64,000 nucleotides of DNA from Micropterix aruncella (Eukaryota; Arthropoda; Insecta; Lepidoptera; Micropterigidae). The first letter of the stretch is position 1; every line of letters starts with the position of its first letter. Under the pieces are notes generated by a model. It saw only the letters and a list, made by a program, of their open reading frames with translations. It was not told the DNA's origin and did no database searches. The position numbers and the translations under genes were made by a program. Below are positions 1 to 16,579 of this stretch, piece by piece. Location: contig CALYMY010000085.1 of the NCBI GenBank assembly GCA_944548615.1, forward strand, positions 87,582 through 151,581, read 5' to 3'.

Positions 1-3000
1 CTTACATACATACACACTTACCGTCTTACATACATACACACTTACCGTCTTACATACATACACACTTACCGTCTTACATACATACACACTTACCGTCTTA
101 CATACATACACACTTACCGTCTTACATACATACACACTTACCGTCTTACATACATACACACTTACCGTCTTACATACATACACACTTACCGTCTTACATA
201 CATACACACTTACCGTCTTACATACATACACACTTACCGTCTTACATACATACACACTTACCGTCTTACATACATACACACTTACCGTCTTACATACATA
301 CACACTTACCGTCTTACATACATACACACTTACCGTCTTACATACATACACACTTACCGTCTTACATACATACACACTTACCGTCTTACATACATACACA
401 CTTACCGTCTTACATACATACACACTTACCGTCTTACATACATACACACTTACCGTCTTACATACATACACACTTACCGTCTTACATACATACACACTTA
501 CCGTCTTACATACATACACACTTACCGTCTTACATACATACACACTTACCGTCTTACATACATACACACTTACCGTCTTACATACATACACACTTACCGT
601 CTTACATACATACACACTTACCGTCTTACATACATACACACTTACCGTCTTACATACATACACACTTACCGTCTTACATACATACACACTTACCGTCTTA
701 CATACATACACACTTACCGTCTTACATACATACACACTTACCGTCTTACATACATACACACTTACCGTCTTACATACATACACACTTACCGTCTTACATA
801 CATACACACTTACCGTCTTACATACATACACACTTACCGTCTTACATACATACACACTTACCGTCTTACATACATACACACTTACCGTCTTACATACATA
901 CACACTTACCGTCTTACATACATACACACTTACCGTCTTACATACATACACACTTACCGTCTTACATACATACACACTTACCGTCTTACATACATACACA
1001 CTTACCGTCTTACATACATACACACTTACCGTCTTACATACATACACACTTACCGTCTTACATACATACACACTTACCGTCTTACATACATACACACTTA
1101 CCGTCTTACATACATACACACTTACCGTCTTACATACATACACACTTACCGTCTTACATACATACACACTTACCGTCTTACATACATACACACTTACCGT
1201 CTTACATACATACACACTTACCGTCTTACATACATACACACTTACCGTCTTACATACATACACACTTACCGTCTTACATACATACACACTTACCGTCTTA
1301 CATACATACACACTTACCGTCTTACATACATACACACTTACCGTCTTACATACATACACACTTACCGTCTTACATACATACACACTTACCGTCTTACATA
1401 CATACACACTTACCGTCTTACATACATACACACTTACCGTCTTACATACATACACACTTACCGTCTTACATACATACACACTTACCGTCTTACATACATA
1501 CACACTTACCGTCTTACATACATACACACTTACCGTCTTACATACATACACACTTACCGTCTTACATACATACACACTTACCGTCTTACATACATACACA
1601 CTTACCGTCTTACATACATACACACTTACCGTCTTACATACATACACACTTACCGTCTTACATACATACACACTTACCGTCTTACATACATACACACTTA
1701 CCGTCTTACATACATACACACTTACCGTCTTACATACATACACACTTACCGTCTTACATACATACACACTTACCGTCTTACATACATACACACTTACCGT
1801 CTTACATACATACACACTTACCGTCTTACATACATACACACTTACCGTCTTACATACATACACACTTACCGTCTTACATACATACACACTTACCGTCTTA
1901 CATACATACACACTTACCGTCTTACATACATACACACTTACCGTCTTACATACATACACACTTACCGTCTTACATACATACACACTTACCGTCTTACATA
2001 CATACACACTTACCGTCTTACATACATACACACTTACCGTCTTACATACATACACACTTACCGTCTTACATACATACACACTTACCGTCTTACATACATA
2101 CACACTTACCGTCTTACATACATACACACTTACCGTCTTACATACATACACACTTACCGTCTTACATACATACACACTTACCGTCTTACATACATACACA
2201 CTTACCGTCTTACATACATACACACTTACCGTCTTACATACATACACACTTACCGTCTTACATACATACACACTTACCGTCTTACATACATACACACTTA
2301 CCGTCTTACATACATACACACTTACCGTCTTACATACATACACACTTACCGTCTTACATACATACACACTTACCGTCTTACATACATACACACTTACCGT
2401 CTTACATACATACACACTTACCGTCTTACATACATACACACTTACCGTCTTACATACATACACACTTACCGTCTTACATACATACACACTTACCGTCTTA
2501 CATACATACACACTTACCGTCTTACATACATACACACTTACCGTCTTACATACATACACACTTACCGTCTTACATACATACACACTTACCGTCTTACATA
2601 CATACACACTTACCGTCTTACATACATACACACTTACCGTCTTACATACATACACACTTACCGTCTTACATACATACACACTTACCGTCTTACATACATA
2701 CACACTTACCGTCTTACATACATACACACTTACCGTCTTACATACATACACACTTACCGTCTTACATACATACACACTTACCGTCTTACATACATACACA
2801 CTTACCGTCTTACATACATACACACTTACCGTCTTACATACATACACACTTACCGTCTTACATACATACACACTTACCGTCTTACATACATACACACTTA
2901 CCGTCTTACATACATACACACTTACCGTCTTACATACATACACACTTACCGTCTTACATACATACACACTTACCGTCTTACATACATACACACTTACCGT

Positions 3001-6000
3001 CTTACATACATACACACTTACCGTCTTACATACATACACACTTACCGTCTTACATACATACACACTTACCGTCTTACATACATACACACTTACCGTCTTA
3101 CATACATACACACTTACCGTCTTACATACATACACACTTACCGTCTTACATACATACACACTTACCGTCTTACATACATACACACTTACCGTCTTACATA
3201 CATACACACTTACCGTCTTACATACATACACACTTACCGTCTTACATACATACACACTTACCGTCTTACATACATACACACTTACCGTCTTACATACATA
3301 CACACTTACCGTCTTACATACATACACACTTACCGTCTTACATACATACACACTTACCGTCTTACATACATACACACTTACCGTCTTACATACATACACA
3401 CTTACCGTCTTACATACATACACACTTACCGTCTTACATACATACACACTTACCGTCTTACATACATACATACACACTTACCGTCTTACATACATACACA
3501 CTTACCGTCTTACATACATACACACTTACCGTCTTACATACATACACACTTACCGTCTTACATACATACACACTTACCGTCTTACATACATACACACTTA
3601 CCGTCTTACATACATACACACTTACCGTCTTACATACATACACACTTACCGTCTTACATACATACACACTTACCGTCTTACATACATACACACTTACCGT
3701 CTTACATACATACACACTTACCGTCTTACATACATACACACTTACCGTCTTACATACATACACACTTACCGTCTTACATACATACACACTTACCGTCTTA
3801 CATACATACACACTTACCGTCTTACATACATACACACTTACCGTCTTACATACATACACACTTACCGTCTTACATACATACACACTTACCGTCTTACATA
3901 CATACACACTTACCGTCTTACATACATACACACTTACCGTCTTACATACATACACACTTACCGTCTTACATACATACACACTTACCGTCTTACATACATA
4001 CACACTTACCGTCTTACATACATACACACTTACCGTCTTACATACATACACACTTACCGTCTTACATACATACACACTTACCGTCTTACATACATACACA
4101 CTTACCGTCTTACATACATACACACTTACCGTCTTACATACATACACACTTACCGTCTTACATACATACACACTTACCGTCTTACATACATACACACTTA
4201 CCGTCTTACATACATACACACTTACCGTCTTACATACATACACACTTACCGTCTTACATACATACACACTTACCGTCTTACATACATACACACTTACCGT
4301 CTTACATACATACACACTTACCGTCTTACATACATACACACTTACCGTCTTACATACATACACACTTACCGTCTTACATACATACACACTTACCGTCTTA
4401 CATACATACACACTTACCGTCTTACATACATACACACTTACCGTCTTACATACATACACACTTACCGTCTTACATACATACACACTTACCGTCTTACATA
4501 CATACACACTTACCGTCTTACATACATACACACTTACCGTCTTACATACATACACACTTACCGTCTTACATACATACACACTTACCGTCTTACATACATA
4601 CACACTTACCGTCTTACATACATACACACTTACCGTCTTACATACATACACACTTACCGTCTTACATACATACACACTTACCGTCTTACATACATACACA
4701 CTTACCGTCTTACATACATACACACTTACCGTCTTACATACATACACACTTACCGTCTTACATACATACACACTTACCGTCTTACATACATACACACTTA
4801 CCGTCTTACATACATACACACTTACCGTCTTACATACATACACACTTACCGTCTTACATACATACACACTTACCGTCTTACATACATACACACTTACCGT
4901 CTTACATACATACACACTTACCGTCTTACATACATACACACTTACCGTCTTACATACATACACACTTACCGTCTTACATACATACACACTTACCGTCTTA
5001 CATACATACACACTTACCGTCTTACATACATACACACTTACCGTCTTACATACATACACACTTACCGTCTTACATACATACACACTTACCGTCTTACATA
5101 CATACACACTTACCGTCTTACATACATACACACTTACCGTCTTACATACATACACACTTACCGTCTTACATACATACACACTTACCGTCTTACATACATA
5201 CACACTTACCGTCTTACATACATACACACTTACCGTCTTACATACATACACACTTACCGTCTTACATACATACACACTTACCGTCTTACATACATACACA
5301 CTTACCGTCTTACATACATACACACTTACCGTCTTACATACATACACACTTACCGTCTTACATACATACACACTTACCGTCTTACATACATACACACTTA
5401 CCGTCTTACATACATACACACTTACCGTCTTACATACATACACACTTACCGTCTTACATACATACACACTTACCGTCTTACATACATACACACTTACCGT
5501 CTTACATACATACACACTTACCGTCTTACATACATACACACTTACCGTCTTACATACATACACACTTACCGTCTTACATACATACACACTTACCGTCTTA
5601 CATACATACACACTTACCGTCTTACATACATACACACTTACCGTCTTACATACATACACACTTACCGTCTTACATACATACACACTTACCGTCTTACATA
5701 CATACACACTTACCGTCTTACATACATACACACTTACCGTCTTACATACATACACACTTACCGTCTTACATACATACACACTTACCGTCTTACATACATA
5801 CACACTTACCGTCTTACATACATACACACTTACCGTCTTACATACATACACACTTACCGTCTTACATACATACACACTTACCGTCTTACATACATACACA
5901 CTTACCGTCTTACATACATACACACTTACCGTCTTACATACATACACACTTACCGTCTTACATACATACACACTTACCGTCTTACATACATACACACTTA

Positions 6001-6450
6001 CCGTCTTACATACATACACACTTACCGTCTTACATACATACACACTTACCGTCTTACATACATACACACTTACCGTCTTACATACATACACACTTACCGT
6101 CTTACATACATACACACTTACCGTCTTACATACATACACACTTACCGTCTTACATACATACACACTTACCGTCTTACATACATACACACTTACCGTCTTA
6201 CATACATACACACTTACCGTCTTACATACATACACACTTACCGTCTTACATACATACACACTTACCGTCTTACATACATACACACTTACCGTCTTACATA
6301 CATACACACTTACCGTCTTACATACATACACACTTACCGTCTTACATACATACACACTTACCGTCTTGCATACATACACACTTACCGTCTTACATACATA
6401 CACACTTACCGTCTTACATACATACACACTTACCGTCTTACATACATACA
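1..6450. repeat. 24-bp minisatellite array 1 (~268 units)
   Basis: Head-to-tail tandem array; positions 1-24 are one unit. On the + strand a unit has 8 C, 8 A, 7 T and a single G, so the minus strand is G/T-rich. I see no variant from the start to about 3450 (~143 units). One 28-bp unit with an extra TACA lies near 3455-3482, and one A-to-G change lies at 6368. Because 24 is a multiple of 3 and several frames lack stops, long spurious open frames encode an octapeptide repeat on both strands; these are not genes. The array begins outside the window. Confidence 0.98.
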
Positions 6451-6550
6451 CATTCATATTGAAAACATTTCATATTGAAAACATACATATTGAAAACATA
6501 CATATGAAAACATTTCATATTGAAAACATACATAATTACATACATACATT
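6451..6550. repeat. hybrid edge between satellite and 327-bp repeat block 1
   Basis: About 100 bp in which short TTCATATTGAAAAC-type motifs alternate with satellite-like ACATACAT pieces before the first 327-bp unit. The same edge recurs at 8180-8279, so it belongs to a duplicated segment. No coding content seen. Confidence 0.75.
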
Positions 6551-7531
6551 TCATATTGAAAAATTTAAATATTTTAAGTGTTCTGTGTGTAAATTACTTA
6601 TTAATATCTGAAATCTCAATCTAAGATATTTATATAATGTGAAACCTTTTCAGCTGATGTATTCCGTTTACTGAGTCATTACTAATAGTATAAATCCTGA
6701 AAAACTGTTGTTTTTTATCGCAATTCAAATTTAAAAAGAATAATTTAAATATTTGAAATTTCAAAATCTAAAAACGCCATTTTGTAGAGCTTATCGAGGC
6801 GGCCAATATCGGCAAAGACCATAACACGATACGATTTGTCTTCATCGATCTATTGAGGAAATTTGTTTTTTTAATATTCATATTAAAAAATTTAAATATT
6901 TTAAGTGTTCTGTGTGTAAATTACTTATTATTATCTGAAATCTTAATCTAAGATATTTATATAATGTTAAACCTTTTCAGCTAATGTATTCCGTTTACTG
7001 AGTCATTACTAATAGTATAAATCCTGAAAAAATGTTGTTTTTTATTGCAATTCAAAATTTAAAAATAATAATTTAAATATTTGAAATTTCAAAATCTAAA
7101 AACGCCATTTTGTAGAGCTTATCGAGGCGGCCAATATCGGCAAAGACCATAACAAGATACGATTTGTCTTCATCGATCTATTGAGGAAATTTGTTTTTTT
7201 AATATTCATATTGAAAAATTTAAACATTTAAAGTGTTCTGTGTGAAAATTACTTATTATTATCTGAAATCTAAATCTAAGATATTTATATAATGTTAAAC
7301 CTTTTCAGCTAATGTATTCCGTTTACTGAGTCATTACTAATAGTATAAATCCTGAAAAAATGTTGTTTTTTATTGCAATTCAAAATTTAAAAACAATAAT
7401 TTAAATATTTGAAATTTCAAAATCTAAAAACGCCATTTTGTAGAGCTTATCGAGGCGGCCAATATCGGCAAAGACCATAACACGATACGATTCGTCTTCA
7501 TCGATCTATTGAGGAAATTTGTTTTTTTAAT
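6551..7531. repeat. ~327-bp AT-rich tandem repeat, block 1 (3 units)
   Basis: Three tandem units start at about 6551, 6878 and 7206, giving spacings of 327 and 328 bp. Each is AT-rich with a GC-richer core near its end (GAGGCGGCCAATATCGG, then CGATACGATT). The units differ by diagnostic changes: the second has TATTAAAAAATTT at its start and AACAAGATACG late; the third has AAACATTTAAAGTG and GTGTGAAAATT. I found no reading frame of note and do not recognise the family. Satellite resumes directly after the GTTTTTTTAATA that closes the last unit. Confidence 0.9.
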
Positions 7532-8179
7532 ACATACACGTCTTACATACATACACACTTACCGTCTTACATACATACACACTTACCGTCTTACATACAT
7601 ACACACTTACCGTCTTACATACATACACACTTACCGTCTTACATACATACACACTTACCGTCTTACATACATACACACTTACCGTCTTACATACATACAC
7701 ACTTACCGTCTTACATACATACACACTTACCGTCTTACATACATACACACTTACCGTCTTACATACATACACACTTACCGTCTTACATACATACACACTT
7801 ACCGTCTTACATACATACACACTTACCGTCTTACATACATACACACTTACCGTCTTACATACATACACACTTACCGTCTTTCATACATACACACTTACCG
7901 TCTTACATACATACACACTTACCGTCTTACATACATACACACTTACCGTCTTACATACATACACACTTACCGTCTTACATACATACACACTTACCATCTT
8001 ACATACATACACACTTACCGTCTTACATACATACACACTTACCGTCTTACATACATACACACTTACCGTCTTACATACATACACACTTACCGTCTTACAT
8101 ACATACACACTTACCGTCTTACATACATACACACTTACCGTCTTACATACATACACACTTACCGTCTTACATACATACA
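7532..8179. repeat. 24-bp minisatellite array 2 (~27 units)
   Basis: A short satellite array between the two 327-bp blocks. It starts with a partial unit (TACATACACGTC). Marker variants include CTTTCAT at 7881 and ACCATCTT at 7996. The same two variants recur with the same 115-bp spacing at 10777 and 10892, so this piece has been copied elsewhere in the arrays. Confidence 0.95.
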
Positions 8180-8279
8180 CATTCATATTGAAAACATTTC
8201 ATATTGAAAACATACATATTGAAAACATACATATGAAAACATTTCATATTGAAAACATACATAATTACATACATACATT
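8180..8279. repeat. hybrid edge between satellite and 327-bp repeat block 2
   Basis: Near-copy of 6451-6550, offset by 1729 bp. It mixes TTCATATTGAAAAC motifs with satellite-like pieces. No coding content. Confidence 0.75.
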
Positions 8280-9587
8280 TCATATTGAAAAATTTAAATA
8301 TTTTAAGTGTTCTGTGTGTAAATTACTTATTAATATCTGAAATCTCAATCTAAGATATTTATATAATGTGAAACCTTTTCAGCTGATGTATTCCGTTTAC
8401 TGAGTCATTACTAATAGTATAAATCCTGAAAAACTGTTGTTTTTTATCGCAATTCAAATTTAAAAAGAATAATTTAAATATTTGAAATTTCAAAATCTAA
8501 AAACGCCATTTTGTAGAGCTTATCGAGGCGGCCAATATCGGCAAAGACCATAACACGATACGATTCGTCTTCATCGATCTATTGAGGAAATTTGTTTTTT
8601 TAATATTCATATTGAAAAATTTAAATATTTTAAGTGTTCTGTGTGTAAATTACTTATTAATATCTGAAATCTCAATCTAAGATATTTATATAATGTGAAA
8701 CCTTTTCAGCTAATGTATTCCGTTTACTGAGTCATTACTAATAGTATAAATCCTGAAAAACTGTTGTTTTTTATCGCAATTCAAATTTAAAAAGAATAAT
8801 TTAAATATTTGAAATTTCAAAATCTAAAAACGCCATTTTGTAGAGCTTATCGAGGCGGCCAATATCGGCAAAGACCATAACACGATACGATTTGTCTTCA
8901 TCGATCTATTGAGGAAATTTGTTTTTTTAATATTCATATTAAAAAATTTAAATATTTTAAGTGTTCTGTGTGTAAATTACTTATTATTATCTGAAATCTC
9001 AATCTAAGATATTTATATAATGTTAAACCTTTTCAGCTAATGTATTCCGTTTACTGAGTCATTACTAATAGTATAAATCCTGAAAAAATGTTGTTTTTTA
9101 TTGCAATTCAAAATTTAAAAATAATAATTTAAATATTTGAAATTTCAAAATCTAAAAACGCCATTTTGTAGAGCTTATCGAGGCGGCCAATATCGGCAAA
9201 GACCATAACACGATACGATTTGTCTTCATCGATCTATTGAGGAAATTTGTTTTTTTAATATTCATATTGAAAAATTTAAACATTTAAAGTGTTCTGTGTG
9301 AAAATTACTTATTATTATCTGAAATCTAAATCTAAGATATTTATATAATGTTAAACCTTTTCAGCTAATGTATTCCGTTTACTGAGTCATTACTAATAGT
9401 ATAAATCCTGAAAAAATGTTGTTTTTTATTGCAATTCAAAATTTAAAAACAATAATTTAAATATTTGAAATTTCAAAATCTAAAAACGCCATTTTGTAGA
9501 GCTTATCGAGGCGGCCAATATCGGCAAAGACCATAACACGATACGATTCGTCTTCATCGATCTATTGAGGAAATTTGTTTTTTTAAT
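8280..9587. repeat. ~327-bp AT-rich tandem repeat, block 2 (4 units)
   Basis: Four tandem units start at about 8280, 8607, 8934 and 9262 (spacings 327, 327, 328). By diagnostic changes the first two resemble unit 1 of block 1, the third resembles unit 2 and the fourth resembles unit 3. Block 2 is therefore block 1 with one extra first-type unit, or block 1 lost one. The right junction with satellite is the same sequence as at 7531. No gene recognised. Confidence 0.9.
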
Positions 9588-12500
9588 ACATACACGTCTT
9601 ACATACATACACACTTACCGTCTTACATACATACACACTTACCGTCTTACATACATACACACTTACCGTCTTACATACATACACACTTACCGTCTTACAT
9701 ACATACACACTTACCGTCTTACATACATACACACTTACCGTCTTACATACATACACACTTACCGTCTTACATACATACACACTTACCGTCTTACATACAT
9801 ACACACTTACCGTCTTACATACATACACACTTACCGTCTTACATACATACACACTTACCGTCCTACATACATACACACTTACCGTCTTACATACATACAC
9901 ACTTACCGTCTTACATACATACACACTTACCGTCTTACATACATACACACTTACCATCTTACATACATACACACTTACCGTCTTACATACATACACACTT
10001 ACCGTCTTACATACATACACACTTACCGTCTTACATACATACACACTTACCGTCTTACATACATACACACTTACCGTCTTACATACATACACACTTACCG
10101 TCTTACATACATACACACTTACCGTCTTACATACATACACACTTACCGTCTTACATACATACACACTTACCGTCTTACATACATACACACTTAAAGTCTT
10201 ACATACATATACACTTACCGTCTTACATACATACACACTTACCGTCTTACATACATACACACTTACCGTCTTACATACATACACACTTACCGTCTTACAT
10301 ACATACACACTTACCGTCTTACATACATACACACTTACCGTCTTACATACATACACACTTACCGTCTTACATACATACACACTTACCGTCTTACATACAT
10401 ACACACTTACCGTCCTACATACATACACACTTACCGTCTTACATACATACACACTTACCGTCTTACATACATACACACTTACCGTCTTACATACATACAC
10501 ACTTACCATCTTACATACATACACACTTACCGTCTTACATACATACACACTTACCGTCTTACATACATACACACTTACCGTCTTACATACATACACACTT
10601 ACCGTCTTACATACATACACACTTACCGTCTTACATACATACACACTTACCGTCCTACATACATACACACTTACCGTCTTACATACATACACACTTACCG
10701 TCTTACATACATACACACTTACCGTCTTACATACATACACACTTACCATCTTACATACATACACACTTACCGTCTTTCATACATACACACTTACCGTCTT
10801 ACATACATACACACTTACCGTCTTACATACATACACACTTACCGTCTTACATACATACACACTTACCGTCTTACATACATACACACTTACCATCTTACAT
10901 ACATACACACTTACCGTCTTACATACATACACACTTACCGTCTTACATACATACACACTTACCGTCTTACATACATACACACTTACCGTCTTACATACAT
11001 ACACACTTACCGTCTTACATACATACACACTTACCGTCTTACATACATACACACTTACCGTCTTACATACATACACACTTACCGTCTTACATACATACAC
11101 ACTTACCGTCTTACATACATACACACTTACCGTCTTACATACATACACACTTACCGTCTTACATACATACACACTTACCGTCTTACATACATACACACTT
11201 ACCGTCTTACATACATACACACTTACCGTCTTACATACATACACACTTACCGTCTTACATACATACACACTTACCGTCTTACATACATACACACTTACCG
11301 TCTTACATACATACACACTTACCGTCTTACATACATACACACTTACCGTCTTACATACATACACACTTACCGTCTTACATACATACACACTTACCGTCTT
11401 ACATACATACACACTTACCGTCTTACATACATACACACTTACCGTCTTACATACATACACACTTACCGTCTTACATACATACACACTTACCGTCTTACAT
11501 ACATACACACTTACCGTCTTACATACATACACACTTACCGTCTTACATACATACACACTTACCGTCTTACATACATACACACTTACCGTCTTACATACAT
11601 ACACACTTACCGTCTTACATACATACACACTTACCGTCTTACATACATACACACTTACCGTCTTACATACATACACACTTACCGTCTTACATACATACAC
11701 ACTTACCGTCTTACATACATACACACTTACCGTCTTACATACATACACACTTACCGTCTTACATACATACACACTTACCGTCTTACATACATACACACTT
11801 ACCGTCTTACATACATACACACTTACCGTCTTACATACATACACACTTACCGTCTTACATACATACACACTTACCGTCTTACATACATACACACTTACCG
11901 TCTTACATACATACACACTTACCGTCTTACATACATACACACTTACCGTCTTACATACATACACACTTACCGTCTTACATACATACACACTTACCGTCTT
12001 ACATACATACACACTTACCGTCTTACATACATACACACTTACCGTCTTACATACATACACACTTACCGTCTTACATACATACACACTTACCGTCTTACAT
12101 ACATACACACTTACCGTCTTACATACATACACACTTACCGTCTTACATACATACACACTTACCGTCTTACATACATACACACTTACCGTCTTACATACAT
12201 ACACACTTACCGTCTTACATACATACACACTTACCGTCTTACATACATACACACTTACCGTCTTACATACATACACACTTACCGTCTTACATACATACAC
12301 ACTTACCGTCTTACATACATACACACTTACCGTCTTACATACATACACACTTACCGTCTTACATACATACACACTTACCGTCTTACATACATACACACTT
12401 ACCGTCTTACATACATACACACTTACCGTCTTACATACATACACACTTACCGTCTTACATACACTTACCGTCTTACATACATACACACTTACCGTCTTAC

Positions 12501-15500
12501 ATACATACACACTTACCGTCTTACATACATACACACTTACCACATACGATACACACTTACCGTCTTACATACATACACACTTACCGTCTTACATACATAC
12601 ACACTTACCGTCTTACATACATACACACTTACCGTCTTACATACATACACACTTACCGTCTTACATACATACACACTTACCGTCTTACATACATACACAC
12701 TTACCGTCTTACATACATACACACTTACCGTCTTACATACATACACACTTACCGTCTTACATACATACACACTTACCGTCTTACATACATACACACTTAC
12801 CGTCTTACATACATACACACTTACCGTCTTACATACATACACACTTACCGTCTTACATACATACACACTTACCGTCTTACATACATACACACTTACCGTC
12901 TTACATACATACACACTTACCGTCTTACATACATACACACTTACCGTCTTACATACATACACACTTACCGTCTTACATACATACACACTTACCGTCTTAC
13001 ATACATACACACTTACCGTCTTACATACATACACACTTACCGTCTTACATACATACACACTTACCGTCTTACATACATACACACTTACCGTCTTACATAC
13101 ATACACACTTACCGTCTTACATACATACACACTTACCGTCTTACATACATACACACTTACCGTCTTACATACATACACACTTACCGTCTTACATACATAC
13201 ACACTTACCGTCTTACATACATACACACTTACCGTCTTACATACATACACACTTACCGTCTTACATACATACACACTTACCGTCTTACATACATACACAC
13301 TTACCGTCTTACATACATACACACTTACCGTCTTACATACATACACACTTACCGTCTTACATACATACACACTTACCGTCTTACATACATACACACTTAC
13401 CGTCTTACATACATACACACTTACCGTCTTACATACATACACACTTACCGTCTTACATACATACACACTTACCGTCTTACATACATACACACTTACCGTC
13501 TTACATACATACACACTTACCGTCTTACATACATACACACTTACCGTCTTACATACATACACACTTACCGTCTTACATACATACACACTTACCGTCTTAC
13601 ATACATACACACTTACCGTCTTACATACATACACACTTACCGTCTTACATACATACACACTTACCGTCTTACATACATACACACTTACCGTCTTACATAC
13701 ATACACACTTACCGTCTTACATACATACACACTTACCGTCTTACATACATACACACTTACCGTCTTACATACATACACACTTACCGTCTTACATACATAC
13801 ACACTTACCGTCTTACATACATACACACTTACCGTCTTACATACATACACACTTACCGTCTTACATACATACACACTTACCGTCTTACATACATACACAC
13901 TTACCGTCTTACATACATACACACTTACCGTCTTACATACATACACACTTACCGTCTTACATACATACACACTTACCGTCTTACATACATACACACTTAC
14001 CGTCTTACATACATACACACTTACCGTCTTACATACATACACACTTACCGTCTTACATACATACACACTTACCGTCTTACATACATACACACTTACCGTC
14101 TTACATACATACACACTTACCGTCTTACATACATACACACTTACCGTCTTACATACATACACACTTACCGTCTTACATACATACACACTTACCGTCTTAC
14201 ATACATACACACTTACCGTCTTACATACATACACACTTACCGTCTTACATACATACACACTTACCGTCTTACATACATACACACTTACCGTCTTACATAC
14301 ATACACACTTACCGTCTTACATACATACACACTTACCGTCTTACATACATACACACTTACCGTCTTACATACATACACACTTACCGTCTTACATACATAC
14401 ACACTTACCGTCTTACATACATACACACTTACCGTCTTACATACATACACACTTACCGTCTTACATACATACACACTTACCGTCTTACATACATACACAC
14501 TTACCGTCTTACATACATACACACTTACCGTCTTACATACATACACACTTACCGTCTTACATACATACACACTTACCGTCTTACATACATACACACTTAC
14601 CGTCTTACATACATACACACTTACCGTCTTACATACATACACACTTACCGTCTTACATACATACACACTTACCGTCTTACATACATACACACTTACCGTC
14701 TTACATACATACACACTTACCGTCTTACATACATACACACTTACCGTCTTACATACATACACACTTACCGTCTTACATACATACACACTTACCGTCTTAC
14801 ATACATACACACTTACCGTCTTACATACATACACACTTACCGTCTTACATACATACACACTTACCGTCTTACATACATACACACTTACCGTCTTACATAC
14901 ATACACACTTACCGTCTTACATACATACACACTTACCGTCTTACATACATACACACTTACCGTCTTACATACATACACACTTACCGTCTTACATACATAC
15001 ACACTTACCGTCTTACATACATACACACTTACCGTCTTACATACATACACACTTACCGTCTTACATACATACACACTTACCGTCTTACATACATACACAC
15101 TTACCGTCTTACATACATACACACTTACCGTCTTACATACATACACACTTACCGTCTTACATACATACACACTTACCGTCTTACATACATACACACTTAC
15201 CGTCTTACATACATACACACTTACCGTCTTACATACATACACACTTACCGTCTTACATACATACACACTTACCGTCTTACATACATACACACTTACCGTC
15301 TTACATACATACACACTTACCGTCTTACATACATACACACTTACCGTCTTACATACATACACACTTACCGTCTTACATACATAAACACTTACCGTATTAC
15401 ATACATACACACTTACCGTCTTACATACATACACACTTACCGTCTTACATACATACACACTTACCGTCTTCCATACATACACACTTACCGTCTTACATAC

Positions 15501-15643
15501 ATACACACTTACCGTCTTACATACATACACACTTACCGTCTTACATACATACACACTTACCGTCTTACATACATACACACTTACCGTCTTACATACATAC
15601 ACACTTACCGTCTTACATACATACACACTTACCTTCTTACATA
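9588..15643. repeat. 24-bp minisatellite array 3 (~252 units)
   Basis: Long array with clustered variants in its left third: GTCCTAC at 9863, 10415 and 10655; ACCATCTT at 9956, 10508, 10748 and 10892; CTTTCAT at 10777. Spacings of 552 and 240 bp are whole multiples of 24 and mark local higher-order duplication. A shortened unit (6 bp missing) lies near 12457-12474, and a rearranged unit (ACCACATACGATACAC) near 12538-12556. The stretch from about 12560 to 15370 looks uniform. Several variants cluster in the last ~280 bp before the AT-rich region. Confidence 0.97.

Positions 15644-16579
<936 letters not shown>

Noticed and set aside
1..6450. CRISPR-like array
   Set aside because: Uniform direct repeats with no unique spacers, in a eukaryotic context.
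3458..6457. Giant open frames in the satellite on both strands (999 codons here; others at 12537-15626, 16561-20763, 25470-32732, 57513-63443) encoding an octapeptide repeat
   Set aside because: The period of 24 bp is a multiple of 3 and the unit lacks stops in several frames, so any array yields such frames. They begin and end at array edges, run on both strands, and have no start context or domain.
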